Below, piece by piece: positions 8,347-17,412 of a DNA stretch of 64,000 bases. The notes below the pieces were generated by a model that was given only the letters and a program-made list of their open reading frames with translations, ran no database searches and was not told where the DNA came from. Numbering within the stretch: the first letter of the stretch is position 1; each line of letters begins with the position of its first letter. The DNA is from Bradyrhizobium sp. AS23.2. Its GTDB lineage: Bacteria > Pseudomonadota > Alphaproteobacteria > Rhizobiales > Xanthobacteraceae. The translations under genes and the position numbers were made by a program. The stretch lies in NCBI RefSeq assembly GCF_001908185.1, contig NZ_LGHM01000051.1:62001-126000 (forward strand). The letters run 5' to 3'.

Positions 8347-10325
8347 GCTACCTGCTCCTCGGCGATGGCCTGGACCTGCACCAGCTTTCCGCCGGCGCGC
8401 GCCTGCCCTCCCACTTGCGCCGACAGCTCGGTGATCCGGCCCGCGAACGGCGCAGTCAATGTGTGTTCCATTTTCATTGCTTCGAGCACTACCAGCGATT
8501 GCCCAGCCTGCACGGTGTCGCCATTCGCTACATGGACGGCCACGATGCGGCCGGTCAGCGGCGCGGCCACCGCACCGTTACCGCCGTCCTTGACGCGGGC
8601 GCGGCGCGGATCGCTCGGCTGGAATCGCCAAGCGCGTCCCTGGCTGAACACGTGGATGCCCGCGCTGTCGCGCGCCCGGACTACGCGGTGGACCTGGCCA
8701 TTGCATTCCAGCCACCACACGCCGTCGGCTGGCTTTCGCACCGGTATGAAGCGCATCGCGTCGACCTCATTTCCTTGCTGAATCGTCACATCGATACCTT
8801 CACCCGTAGGTTGCAAGCGCGCGTTCCATCGATAGCTGCCCAGTTCTAGATCTAGGGAGACGGTCGTCTGGCCGAGCTGCGCGGCATCTTGATCGGGCCA
8901 ACCTACCTCGCATATTGCGGCTGCGGCGACGGTGGCGGTGTCGGGGCAGATGTTTTTCATCGCCTTGCTCATGTGCTGGGCGATGAAGCCGGTATGGACC
9001 TCGCCTTTGACAAACGCCGGATGCTCCAGGCAGTCGGCGAGGAAACCTTGATTGCTGGCTACGCCCAGTAGCACACAGTCCCGCACCGCACGGTGCAGCT
9101 TGCGCCTCGCCTCGTCACGCGTCCTTCCATGCGCCACCAGTTTGGCGACCATGGAGTCATAGTGGGGCGGCACGTCGCCGCCTTCGTACAGGCCGTGATC
9201 AACCCGCACTCCGTGTGCCGCGCCGGGCGGACGCCAGCACAATACAGCCCCCGCCTGAGGTAGGAACCCGGCTGCCACGTCTTCCGCGGTCAAGCGCACC
9301 TCGATCGCGTGGCCATCCAGCACGATTGACTCTTGGGCCGTGGGCAATGCCTCACCGGCGGCCACGCGCAGTTGCCATTCCACTAGGTCCAGACCGGTGA
9401 TTGCCTCCGTCACTGCATGCTCGACCTGCAGGCGCGTGTTCATTTCCATGAAGTAGAAGGCACCCGTGCGGTCCAGCAGGAATTCCATCGTGCCCGCACC
9501 CACGTAGCCGATAGCACGCGCCGCCTTGACGGCAGCCTCGCCCATGCTCTTGCGCAGTTCCGGACTCACGGCTGGCGAAGGTGCCTCCTCGATGAGCTTC
9601 TGGTGGCGACGCTGTACCGAACAGTCGCGCTCACCCAGGTGGATGACATGGCCATGCCTGTCGGCGAACACCTGGATCTCAATATGCCGAGGCTCCAGGA
9701 TGGCACGCTCCAGGATCAGTTCGTCGGAGCCGAAGGCGGCGAGCGCTTCCGAGCGCGCGCTCGCCAGTGCGGCAGGCATGTTCGCGGCATCTTGCACGAG
9801 CCGCATGCCACGCCCGCCCCCTCCGGCAGTGGCCTTGATCATGACCGGGTACCCGATGTCGCGGGCCGCCGCCGAAAGGGTGGCATCACTCTGGTCCCTG
9901 CCCTCGTAGCCGGGCACGCAAGGCATGCCGGCCGCCAGCATCAAGCGCTTGGCCTCGGCTTTGTTGCCCATCGCTCGGATGGCCTCGGCCGGTGGCCCGA
10001 CGAACACAATTCCGGCACGGGCGACTGCCCCGGCGAACTCCTCATTCTCGGCCAGAAAGCCGTAACCCGGGTGGATCGCGTCCGCTCCGCCGCGGCGGGC
10101 AGCGTCGAGGATGGCGTTTATGTTTAAGTACGACTCGCGCGGCGCGGCTGGCCCCACGCAGATCGCCGTGTCAGCTTGGGTGACATGGAGACTGGTGCGG
10201 TCGGCCTCGGAGTAGACGGCTACAGTGCGCAGGCCGAGACGACGTGCCGTACACATGATGCGAACGGCAATCTCACCGCGATTGGCAATGAGCAGGGTGT
10301 GAAATGGCCGGAATGGCATGCTCAT
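8343..10325 (-). CDS. atuF: Geranyl-CoA carboxylase, alpha subunit (biotin carboxylase and biotin carrier)
   Basis: A 660-residue acyl-CoA carboxylase alpha chain. It has an N-terminal biotin carboxylase part ('LIANRGEIAVRI', ATP-grasp glycine loop 'TAGGGGRGM', 'EMNTRLQVEH'). A linker follows, and a C-terminal biotin carrier domain has the lysine motif 'EAMKMEH'. With AtuC it would carboxylate geranyl-CoA to isohexenylglutaconyl-CoA in the cytoplasm. The same architecture serves methylcrotonyl-CoA carboxylase; the presence of atuA and lack of an HMG-CoA lyase gene favour the terpene role. The start at 10325 overlaps the atuE stop by 4 bases, and the longer frame to 10409 lies inside atuE and is rejected. 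Confidence 0.85.
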   Translation of the reverse strand: MSMPFRPFHTLLIANRGEIAVRIMCTARRLGLRTVAVYSEADRTSLHVTQADTAICVGPAAPRESYLNINAILDAARRGGADAIHPGYGFLAENEEFAGAVARAGIVFVGPPAEAIRAMGNKAEAKRLMLAAGMPCVPGYEGRDQSDATLSAAARDIGYPVMIKATAGGGGRGMRLVQDAANMPAALASARSEALAAFGSDELILERAILEPRHIEIQVFADRHGHVIHLGERDCSVQRRHQKLIEEAPSPAVSPELRKSMGEAAVKAARAIGYVGAGTMEFLLDRTGAFYFMEMNTRLQVEHAVTEAITGLDLVEWQLRVAAGEALPTAQESIVLDGHAIEVRLTAEDVAAGFLPQAGAVLCWRPPGAAHGVRVDHGLYEGGDVPPHYDSMVAKLVAHGRTRDEARRKLHRAVRDCVLLGVASNQGFLADCLEHPAFVKGEVHTGFIAQHMSKAMKNICPDTATVAAAAICEVGWPDQDAAQLGQTTVSLDLELGSYRWNARLQPTGEGIDVTIQQGNEVDAMRFIPVRKPADGVWWLECNGQVHRVVRARDSAGIHVFSQGRAWRFQPSDPRRARVKDGGNGAVAAPLTGRIVAVHVANGDTVQAGQSLVVLEAMKMEHTLTAPFAGRITELSAQVGGQARAGGKLVQVQAIAEEQVA

Positions 10326-11215
10326 GTTGTGGCTCCGTGATTCAAGGATGCAGGCGTGGCCGCCACCGCATGGGCGGCGCGCACGGTTTCCGCATCGAAG
10401 CGAACGCACCAGCGCGCATCGCGCTTCTCTCGGAACGCCTGTGTTCCCTCACGGCCTTCGTGGCGTAGGCACTTGGCGAATGCATGGGAAGCGTCGTCCA
10501 GCAGAAGCGACGTAGGTTCTGTCATGCAGCGTGCTACGAGCGGCTTGAACGCCCGGTTAGCGCTGGGCGCACATCGTCCGATACGAGTTAACCACTCGGC
10601 TTCCAGCACGTCCAAGTGGCTGCCGTTCTCAGCCAAGGCATTGACGAGGCCCAGGGTCAGGGCATCCATACCGCTGACACGCTCCCCGCTCAGTCCCAGC
10701 CGCCGCGTGGTCGCAGCGCCCAAGCGTGCGACGACAAAGGGCGCGATCTGCGCTGCTATGACCCCCAGCGTGGTTTCCGACAGCGCAAAGCGAGCACCTT
10801 CCGTGGCCACCACGAAGTCCGCCGCGCATGCCAAGCCCATGCCGCCTCCCATCGCGGCGCCTTCGACGACGGCCATTACCGGCACTGGCAGCGCCGTCAG
10901 GCGTTCCATGAAGTACCCAAACTGCCTGTTGCGCGCGGCGATCGGATCGCCAGCGCTCTCATCAGCTTGTAGACTCTCGCGAAAACCGCCAATGTTGCCG
11001 CCCGCACAAAACATGCCGCCCGCGCCGCGCAATACCAACGCGCGTACCACGTTGTCCTGCTCGGTCATGGTCAGCACCTGCGTCAGCTCGCGCACGAGTT
11101 CGGTGCTCAAGGCGTTGCGGGTAGCCGGTTGGTTCAGCGTGGCGAACAACACGTCGTGCGCACGGCGCACCACAAGGGCGTCAAATCCGTCTAAGGTTTC
11201 CATTGCGCTGCTCAT
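10322..11215 (-). CDS. atuE: Enoyl-CoA hydratase family, likely isohexenylglutaconyl-CoA hydratase
   Basis: A 297-residue crotonase. The oxyanion-hole segments are 'GGMFCAGGNIGGF' (about residue 70) and 'VVEGAAMGGGMGLACAADFVVA' (about 115-135, cited in part). The 'SETTLGVIA' region follows, as expected. In the Atu pathway this step hydrates isohexenylglutaconyl-CoA to the hydroxy-glutaryl-CoA that a lyase then cleaves. The gene lies between atuD (8-base gap) and atuF (4-base overlap). The tail is somewhat longer than a typical 260-residue crotonase. Assignment to AtuE rather than LiuC (methylglutaconyl-CoA hydratase) rests on the neighbours. Confidence 0.8.
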   Translation of the reverse strand: MSSAMETLDGFDALVVRRAHDVLFATLNQPATRNALSTELVRELTQVLTMTEQDNVVRALVLRGAGGMFCAGGNIGGFRESLQADESAGDPIAARNRQFGYFMERLTALPVPVMAVVEGAAMGGGMGLACAADFVVATEGARFALSETTLGVIAAQIAPFVVARLGAATTRRLGLSGERVSGMDALTLGLVNALAENGSHLDVLEAEWLTRIGRCAPSANRAFKPLVARCMTEPTSLLLDDASHAFAKCLRHEGREGTQAFREKRDARWCVRFDAETVRAAHAVAATPASLNHGATT

Positions 11216-11222
11216 CCTGGCG

Positions 11223-12380
11223 TCAACGCGAACTCATGAGGCCCATTTGTTTGGCGATCACCTGCATCATTACTTCATCAGCGCCGCCACCGATCGAGCC
11301 GAGCCGGAAGTCGCGATAGGCGCGCGAGACGGGGTTGTCCCACGTGTAGCCCATGCCGCCCTGGAACTGCATGCACCATTCGGCGATCTCGCGCGACAGG
11401 CGGCCCGCCTTGAGCTTCGCCATGGAGGCCAACTCCACCACGTCGCCACCGCTGATGTAGGTTTGCGTGGCCATGTAGACTAGGCCACGCAAGGCTTCGA
11501 GCTCGGTCTTGAGTTCGGCTAGCTTGAATTGGATGAACTGGTTGTCCAGCAGTGGTTTGCCGAAAGCGATTCGCCGCCGCAGGTAGTCGGCCGTGTCATC
11601 GATGAGTTGGATGGCGGCCAGGCGGCGGGCCGCGGCGCCCAGGCGCTCCTCCTGGAACTGCTTCATCTGGTAGATAAAACCCATGCCTTCTTCGCCGATC
11701 CGGTGACGCACCGGCACGCGCACCTCGTCGAAGAAAATCTGCGCAGTGTCGGAGCACCACATGCCGAATTTCTTGATCTTCTGGACTTCGACGCCCTTGA
11801 CGCGTTTGCGGTTCTCCTTCAATGGCACGATGATCAGCGACTTGTTCTTGTGGATCGGTCCCTCGGACGTGTTGCACAGCAAGCAGATCCAATCGGCTTG
11901 GGTGCCATTGGTGATCCACATCTTGGAGCCGGAAATTACGTAATCGTCGCCGTCGCGGCGCGCGCGCGTCTTGAGCGAAGCCACATCCGAACCAGCTCCC
12001 TGCTCTGAGACACCGATCGACACAACTACGTCGCCGGCGATAGCTGGTGCGAGGAACTCACGCCTGAGTTCGTCCGAGCCGAAGGCAGTCAAGGCCGGCG
12101 TAGCCATGTCGGTTTGTACACCTGCGCCCATGCTCACGCCCTGGGCACGCACATAGCCTATGGCCTCAGCAGCGGCCACGCCGTAGGAAAAGTCCAGACC
12201 CAGACCACCGTATTCGGTCGGCTTCGTGATGCCTAAGAAGCCGAGATCTCCCATCTTTTTGAACAGCTCGTGCGCGGGGAAGATTTCCGCGGCTTCCCAT
12301 TCGTCCACGAACGGGTCCACTTCGTTCGCAAGGAAGCGGCGGATGCTCTGCATGATGCTGTGGTGTGCTTCTGTATACAT
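11223..12380 (-). CDS. atuD: Acyl-CoA dehydrogenase, likely citronellyl-CoA dehydrogenase
   Basis: A 385-residue flavoprotein of the acyl-CoA dehydrogenase family. The signatures are 'GVSEQGAGSDVASLKTRA' in the middle beta domain and 'QFQGGMGYTWDNPVSR' plus 'GSIGGGADEVM' in the C-terminal helical domain. It would oxidise citronellyl-CoA to geranyl-CoA and pass electrons to ETF. It is spaced 23 bases from atuC upstream and 7 from atuE downstream. Other branched short- or medium-chain substrates are possible; operon context drives the call. Confidence 0.82.
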   Translation of the reverse strand: MYTEAHHSIMQSIRRFLANEVDPFVDEWEAAEIFPAHELFKKMGDLGFLGITKPTEYGGLGLDFSYGVAAAEAIGYVRAQGVSMGAGVQTDMATPALTAFGSDELRREFLAPAIAGDVVVSIGVSEQGAGSDVASLKTRARRDGDDYVISGSKMWITNGTQADWICLLCNTSEGPIHKNKSLIIVPLKENRKRVKGVEVQKIKKFGMWCSDTAQIFFDEVRVPVRHRIGEEGMGFIYQMKQFQEERLGAAARRLAAIQLIDDTADYLRRRIAFGKPLLDNQFIQFKLAELKTELEALRGLVYMATQTYISGGDVVELASMAKLKAGRLSREIAEWCMQFQGGMGYTWDNPVSRAYRDFRLGSIGGGADEVMMQVIAKQMGLMSSR

Positions 12381-12403
12381 ATCGCTTATCCGTGATTTGG
12401 TGT

Positions 12404-14017
12404 TCAGAAGCGGGCCACGCCGAACTGCACAGGGTTGGTGTGGCGGCTCTCGCCTTCACGCACCGTAGCCAGCACGAAGGCGAGCACGGCGCGGGTGTTG
12501 CGCGGGTCGATGATTCCGTCGTCCAGCATCAGGCCGCTGGTGATGAAGGCACTAGCTTGACGCTCGAAGTTGGCGATGATTTCAGCCTTCTGGCTTGCTA
12601 GAGCTTCTTCGTTGACCGGCTTGCCTTTGCGTTCGGCTTGTTGCCTGGCCACGATCTCCATGGTCATTGCGGCCTGCTCGCCGCCCATCACGGCCGTCTT
12701 GGCATTGGGCCAGGAAAAGCTGAAGCGCGGCCGGAAGGATTGGCCGCACATGCCGTAGTTTCCGGCTCCGAAGGAGGCACCGCAGTACAGCGTGATGTGC
12801 GGGACCTTTGAATTCGACAGCGCCTGGATCATCTTGGAGCCATGCTTGATCATGCCTGCCTCCTCGGGCATGCGTCCGACGATGAAGCCGGTAGTGTTCT
12901 GCATGAAGAGGATGGGCGTCCCCGACTGGTTGCACAGTTGTATGAACTGGGCTGCCTTCGTTGCACCGGCCGGGTCGATTGGGCCGTTGTTGGTGATGAT
13001 GCCAATCGGCTGCCCCTCGATGCGTGCATGACCACAAAGCGTCGATACGCCGTAGTCGGGCTTGAAGGCGAGCCAGGCCGATTCATCCACGATGCGGGCA
13101 ATCACTTCCTGCATGTCGACCGGCTTCTTCACATCCAGCGGCATCACACCGGCCAATTCCTCCGGGTCCAATTTCGACGGCTTGCCCCGCGATCGCGGCG
13201 TCAGAGTGGGCCAGTTCAGTGCGGCCACAACGTCACGCGCGATGACAATCGCGTGGGCATCGTCCTCACCGACATACTCCGCAAGGCCGCTGATCTGAGC
13301 GTGCATGTCGGCGCCACCGAGTTCCTCGTCGGTGGCAATCTCGCCTGTAGCCGCCTTTAGAAGAGGGGGCCCTGCCAGGAAAGCGCGCGCACGGTTACGC
13401 ACCATGACCACGTAGTCCGATAGGCCCGGCATGTAGGCGCCGCCGGCCGTGGACGAGCCGTGTACCACGGTGACGACTGGCAGTCCGGCAGCGGACAGAC
13501 GGGCCAGGTTGTAGAACAGGCCGCCACCGCGAATAAACCGTTCTACTCTGTATGCGCGCAGATTGGCCCCTGCCGATTCCACAAGATGGATGAAAGGCAG
13601 GCGGTTCTGCAGCGCAATCTCTTGTGCACGCAGCAGCTTCTTGCTGCCTGCATCCACGTAGGCACCTGCATTGATGGCTGAGTCGGATGCTGCTACCATG
13701 CAGCGCACACCGGACACGAAACCGATGCCCACGATCTGAGCTCCGCCAGGGACCGACGTCTCCGGGTCCTCGCCTTCTGTGCAATAGCCAGCCATGTTGC
13801 CGATCTCGAGGAAGGGCGCGCCGGGGTCTAGCAAGCGCGCCACGCGCTCGCGCGGCAGCAGCGCACCGCGCTTGTCGAAAGCTGCCTTGGCCTTGGCCGA
13901 AGCGTCTCGGGCTCGCTGCTCCAGTTGTCGGAGGCGCTCAACCAAGGCCAGCATGCCCCGCCGCTGCTCAGCATAGTCGGCCCGTGCGGTGTCGACTCGC
14001 GATTGGATAGGTGTCAT
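12404..14017 (-). CDS. atuC: Geranyl-CoA carboxylase, beta subunit (carboxyltransferase)
   Basis: A 537-residue carboxyltransferase of the MCC/GCC beta type. Visible features are 'RVARLLDPGAPFLEIGNMAGY', the 'GGAYMPGLSDYVVMVR' acyl-CoA binding region and, near residue 380, 'QNTTGFIVG' followed by 'GASFGAGNYGMCG'. It transfers CO2 from the biotin of AtuF to geranyl-CoA. Its ATG overlaps the stop of the upstream acyl-CoA synthetase by 4 bases. GCC and MCC beta chains differ by few active-site residues, which I cannot judge reliably by eye. Confidence 0.82.
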   Translation of the reverse strand: MTPIQSRVDTARADYAEQRRGMLALVERLRQLEQRARDASAKAKAAFDKRGALLPRERVARLLDPGAPFLEIGNMAGYCTEGEDPETSVPGGAQIVGIGFVSGVRCMVAASDSAINAGAYVDAGSKKLLRAQEIALQNRLPFIHLVESAGANLRAYRVERFIRGGGLFYNLARLSAAGLPVVTVVHGSSTAGGAYMPGLSDYVVMVRNRARAFLAGPPLLKAATGEIATDEELGGADMHAQISGLAEYVGEDDAHAIVIARDVVAALNWPTLTPRSRGKPSKLDPEELAGVMPLDVKKPVDMQEVIARIVDESAWLAFKPDYGVSTLCGHARIEGQPIGIITNNGPIDPAGATKAAQFIQLCNQSGTPILFMQNTTGFIVGRMPEEAGMIKHGSKMIQALSNSKVPHITLYCGASFGAGNYGMCGQSFRPRFSFSWPNAKTAVMGGEQAAMTMEIVARQQAERKGKPVNEEALASQKAEIIANFERQASAFITSGLMLDDGIIDPRNTRAVLAFVLATVREGESRHTNPVQFGVARF

Positions 14018-16140
14018 GGCGTAGCCTTGTCGGTGGTGGTCAGCAGCAGGGCATCCAGAGCTACTGCGCCCTGGCCTTGTGGCTTGACCAGCAAGGGATT
14101 GATTTCCAGTTCGACGAGCGCCGGGCCGAGCGCCATTGCGGCGCTGGATACAGCGGCAATGGCTTGCACGACCGCTTCCACGTCAGCCGCCGGTTTGCCG
14201 CGGAAGCCTTGCAGGATCCGGTATGCGCGCAGCTCCTGAAGCATTTCCCGCGCCATAACGCCGTCGACCGGCAACAGTCGGTGGGCGACATCCTGGAACA
14301 GCTCGGTCATGATGCCGCCCAGTCCTACGGTCATCGTCAGCCCGAACACTGGATCGCGGGTCACACCGATAATCAGTTCACAAACGCCGTGCTCCATTGG
14401 CTGCAGGAGCAACCCGCGCAACTCGGCTCCTGGGACTGCGGCTGATACTGACGCCAGCATCTCACGTGCAGCCGGCCCAACCGCGTCGGCTTGGAGGTTG
14501 AGGCGTACCCCGCCGACCTCCGTCTTGTGCGCGATGTCCGGGCTGAGGATCTTCATGGCCAGCGGACCGCTCATGCGTTGGGCCGCGGCCTCAGCTTGCG
14601 CGGCGTCGCACACCACCTCGGCGTTCCCCACCGGCACGCCGTACTTGGTCAACAACTGCTTGACCTGATGCTCGTCTAGCCGCTCAGGCAGCTCGGTGGC
14701 AGCCCCGCCTTGCTCGGTATTCGCCCAACGCAGCGCGCTCCACCGCTCAGCCCCTGCTGCTCCTTCGACCCATCGCACCGCAGTACCAAGCGCCTCGCTT
14801 GCGCGAGCGGCGTCGGGAAACACCGGGATGCCTGCCGCCTCTAGTCGTTGCCTGGTTTCCGGTGTGCCAGAAGTGGCGATAACGGTCACCAGGCAGTCGG
14901 TATTCGCCGCGACTTCGATGAGTTCGGGGGCGATACGCTCATAAAGCGAGCCGGTAGCGAACACTAGGAGAATGTCGGCGACGTTTTCAGCCAGGAGTGT
15001 CTGTAGCACCTCGGTGGCTAGCCGGTTGCGGCTGAACAACTGGCCAGTCATGTCTACCGGGTTGCACACCATCGCAATGCCCGGCACGCTGTCGAGCAAC
15101 TTCTGCTGGCTCTGCCGCGACAGCTGCGGAAGCTGCAGGCCCTGTGCGCTCAGCAGGTCGGCGGTGACTGCACCCATGGCGCCCGAAATGGAGGCGACCA
15201 CGACGCGCGAACCGAGTCGCTTGCCGCGCTGGAAGCGAGCCAAGTAGGCCAGGTCGGCCAGATGGACAGTGTGACGTGCCTGCATCACGCCTAGCTGGGC
15301 AAAGGCCGCCCGGTAGATGGCGCGGTTGCCTGCGAGCGCCGCGGTGTGCGACTGCGTCACCTGCGCGCCGCGCTCGCTCTCGCCTGCCTTGAGCAAGATC
15401 AGCGGTTTGCGGGCCTGGCGCAAGCGTCTCGCGGCATCGATGAACTTGCTGCCGTCGCGCAGGCCCTCAACATAGCCAGCGATGGCTTCCGTGCCACCGT
15501 CGCCGGCCAAGTAGTCGAGATAGTCGGAAAACTCGATGCAGGCTTCATTGCCAGTATTTATGAAATGGCGAAAGTGCATGCCCATCGTCCGGCCGGTCAC
15601 ATAAATATCGGAACACATGCTGCCGCTCTGCGTCACCAAGCTCACACGCCCAGGTTCGCTGTCCGGCGGGAACTGCCTAAAGGTGGGTACGAACGATGTG
15701 ATGGCGCGAGTATTTAGGTTGGCAAGACCCATGCAGTTCGGGCCGACGATCCGCATGCCAGTGCGGCGGGCGAAATTCACCAATTCCCGCTGGCGCGCGA
15801 CGCCGTCGCCGCCCACCTCCGCATAGCCGGCCGCATAGACGATGGCCGCGGGAATGCCCTTGGCGTGGCAGCGTTCGAGCATGGACATGACGTCATTCAC
15901 CGGCAGCGCCAGGACGGCTATATTCGGCGCCATCGGCAGCGACTCCACGTCCGGATAGCAGCGATAGCCGGCGAGCTCCTGGTACTTGGGATTTATCGGA
16001 AATACCTGACCCGCGAAGCCTAGGCGCGACAGGTGGTCGAGCGCTATGCCGCCTATGCGGCTGGTGTCGCTAGAGGCGCCGATGATGGCGATCGAGGATG
16101 GATTGAGAACGGGCTCAAGCCGGTCCGGCGTTGCCGACAT
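14014..16140 (-). CDS. NDP-forming acyl-CoA synthetase (acetate-CoA ligase, ADP-forming family)
   Basis: A 708-residue fused alpha-beta NDP-forming acyl-CoA synthetase. The N-terminal CoA-binding domain has 'SIAIIGASSDTSRIGG' and 'GPNCMGLANL'. The phospho-histidine stands in 'SHTAALAGN' (about residue 255), and the C-terminal ATP-grasp has 'MKILSPDIAHKTEVGGV'. It activates a carboxylic acid to its CoA thioester with ATP to ADP. As first gene of the atu operon it is well placed to make citronellyl-CoA or geranyl-CoA. Pseudomonas atu clusters use an AMP-forming ligase for this, so the enzyme type differs. A palindromic operator candidate lies 82 bases upstream. Confidence 0.85.
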   Translation of the reverse strand: MSATPDRLEPVLNPSSIAIIGASSDTSRIGGIALDHLSRLGFAGQVFPINPKYQELAGYRCYPDVESLPMAPNIAVLALPVNDVMSMLERCHAKGIPAAIVYAAGYAEVGGDGVARQRELVNFARRTGMRIVGPNCMGLANLNTRAITSFVPTFRQFPPDSEPGRVSLVTQSGSMCSDIYVTGRTMGMHFRHFINTGNEACIEFSDYLDYLAGDGGTEAIAGYVEGLRDGSKFIDAARRLRQARKPLILLKAGESERGAQVTQSHTAALAGNRAIYRAAFAQLGVMQARHTVHLADLAYLARFQRGKRLGSRVVVASISGAMGAVTADLLSAQGLQLPQLSRQSQQKLLDSVPGIAMVCNPVDMTGQLFSRNRLATEVLQTLLAENVADILLVFATGSLYERIAPELIEVAANTDCLVTVIATSGTPETRQRLEAAGIPVFPDAARASEALGTAVRWVEGAAGAERWSALRWANTEQGGAATELPERLDEHQVKQLLTKYGVPVGNAEVVCDAAQAEAAAQRMSGPLAMKILSPDIAHKTEVGGVRLNLQADAVGPAAREMLASVSAAVPGAELRGLLLQPMEHGVCELIIGVTRDPVFGLTMTVGLGGIMTELFQDVAHRLLPVDGVMAREMLQELRAYRILQGFRGKPAADVEAVVQAIAAVSSAAMALGPALVELEINPLLVKPQGQGAVALDALLLTTTDKATP

Positions 16141-16221
16141 AAAGGCACCTCCTGAATCTGTTCGTGTTTCAGAAGACTTTCAGGGAAGCGCCTATGCCCC
16201 GCAATCGGCATTTGGCCTTTT

Positions 16222-16236
16222 GTCCACGATGTGGAC
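16222..16236. promoter_or_regulatory. Palindrome upstream of the atu operon, candidate IclR operator
   Basis: GTCCAC-GAT-GTGGAC is a perfect 6-bp inverted repeat, 82 bases before the first operon start codon. It matches the palindrome near the IclR gene start (17007-17021) in length, symmetry and the CCA...TGTGG core (10 of 15 positions identical). Confidence 0.5.
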
Positions 16237-16251
16237 GATCTTGGTCTGTGT

Positions 16252-16980
16252 TTAGCCGATTTCTTGCTTGATCAGCTTCCCGAATTCATGCCGACGCGCA
16301 AGCGGCATGCGTGCCTTTGATGAGACTACGCTGATGGCAGCGTATCCTGAAGGCACTTCGAACGCGTAGCCGACGCCGGCGACACCAAGGCCCGCCGCGA
16401 GCGTGTAGCCGAGCCGACGTCCCCGCTCGACCCCGGTCAGGAGGCGGGTAAGACTCAGGTTACTGGCAGCGTACTGCGCCCGTTGACGCGCGTAGTGCCG
16501 GCGGATTTCGGCGTCTGTCATCGTGGCCAGAAGCGACAAGCTGCCGATACCCAGGCCGAGCAGTCGGGTGGTGCCCACCAGGTCCTGCAGGGCGGGGTTT
16601 TGTGGTGGATCTTGCTCCAGATGAAGGTTGTAGCTGTAATCGCCGATGCGCACGACCATGAATACTCCTTCGCCGGTGCGCCGCGCGAGGCGCCGCATGG
16701 TCAAAAGATAGGTCGCCACCAGCGGCGGACGGGACATCGTACGCAGGCCCAGGAGCATGGCAGCCGTGCCGAGGCGGTAGGCGCGTGTCGTGACGTCCTG
16801 TTCTATGTAGTGCAAGTCCACCAGAAAGCTGATCATACGGTGAATCGTCGGCCGACTTATGCCCGCGGCACGGACAAGTTGATCCATCCTTAAGCCGTCG
16901 ACATGGTTATCGGCCAGCAAAGAAAGCAGGGTAAACGCGCGTTCCAGGCTTTGCACCCCCGTGGGTGACGACGTTGACAT
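16252..16980 (-). CDS. IclR-family transcriptional regulator of the atu operon
   Basis: A 242-residue IclR protein with an N-terminal winged helix ('SLERAFTLLSLLADN', 'MDQLVRAAGISRPTIHRMI') and a C-terminal effector domain ('LGLRTMSRPPLVATYLLTMRRLARRTGEG', cited in part). The start at 16980 gives the canonical family N-terminus; the upstream extension in the open frame is rejected. It precedes the operon in the same direction with a 111-base gap that holds a palindrome. The ligand would be expected to be a terpene-pathway intermediate. Activator or repressor mode cannot be told. Confidence 0.85.
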   Translation of the reverse strand: MSTSSPTGVQSLERAFTLLSLLADNHVDGLRMDQLVRAAGISRPTIHRMISFLVDLHYIEQDVTTRAYRLGTAAMLLGLRTMSRPPLVATYLLTMRRLARRTGEGVFMVVRIGDYSYNLHLEQDPPQNPALQDLVGTTRLLGLGIGSLSLLATMTDAEIRRHYARQRAQYAASNLSLTRLLTGVERGRRLGYTLAAGLGVAGVGYAFEVPSGYAAISVVSSKARMPLARRHEFGKLIKQEIG

Positions 16981-17412
16981 TGTGGTGTGAGGGCCCCCTC
17001 CAGAACGCCCATATTGTGGGCACGTGGTGTTTTTTGTTTGCGACAGAGTACACATCAATGTGGAACGACCGACAAGCATCTTAGCGAGGCCGAGATGAGC
17101 CAGGCTCCGCCCGCCACCGTCCTTTGACGGATCGCTTCGCCGAGATGGACGGCAGGCCGCTTGTGGTATTCGACGCCGTACAGGAGTACGCATGACTCGC
17201 GGCTCGCGCTTGGAACGATCAACTATACGCTGCGATGCTCCGCTACCGGATCGGCGTGCCGGCTTTTTCGGCGATGCACAACCGACCGTAAACAGATCAT
17301 CGAGGGGATGGACGGTGTCCCGTCTCTGGGAAGATTGCCCCGGATCCGCTGATGCCTGACGCGCAGCGCCAAGACGGCCCCAGTGCGGACGAAACCCGGC
17401 TCTCGGATGCCG
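16981..17412. other. Intergenic region upstream of the IclR gene
   Basis: No gene is visible. It holds the candidate operator at 17007-17021 and must contain the IclR promoter; the remainder up to the nitronate monooxygenase stop is featureless to me. Confidence 0.5.
17007..17021. promoter_or_regulatory. Palindrome upstream of the IclR gene, candidate autoregulatory operator
   Basis: GCCCA-TATTG-TGGGC, 27 bases before the IclR start codon. It shares the symmetric CCA...TGG core and overall 15-bp length with the palindrome upstream of the operon at 16222-16236. Confidence 0.45.

Noticed and set aside
9417-10127. Plus-strand open frame opposite atuF
   Set aside because: Shadow of the biotin carboxylase gene.
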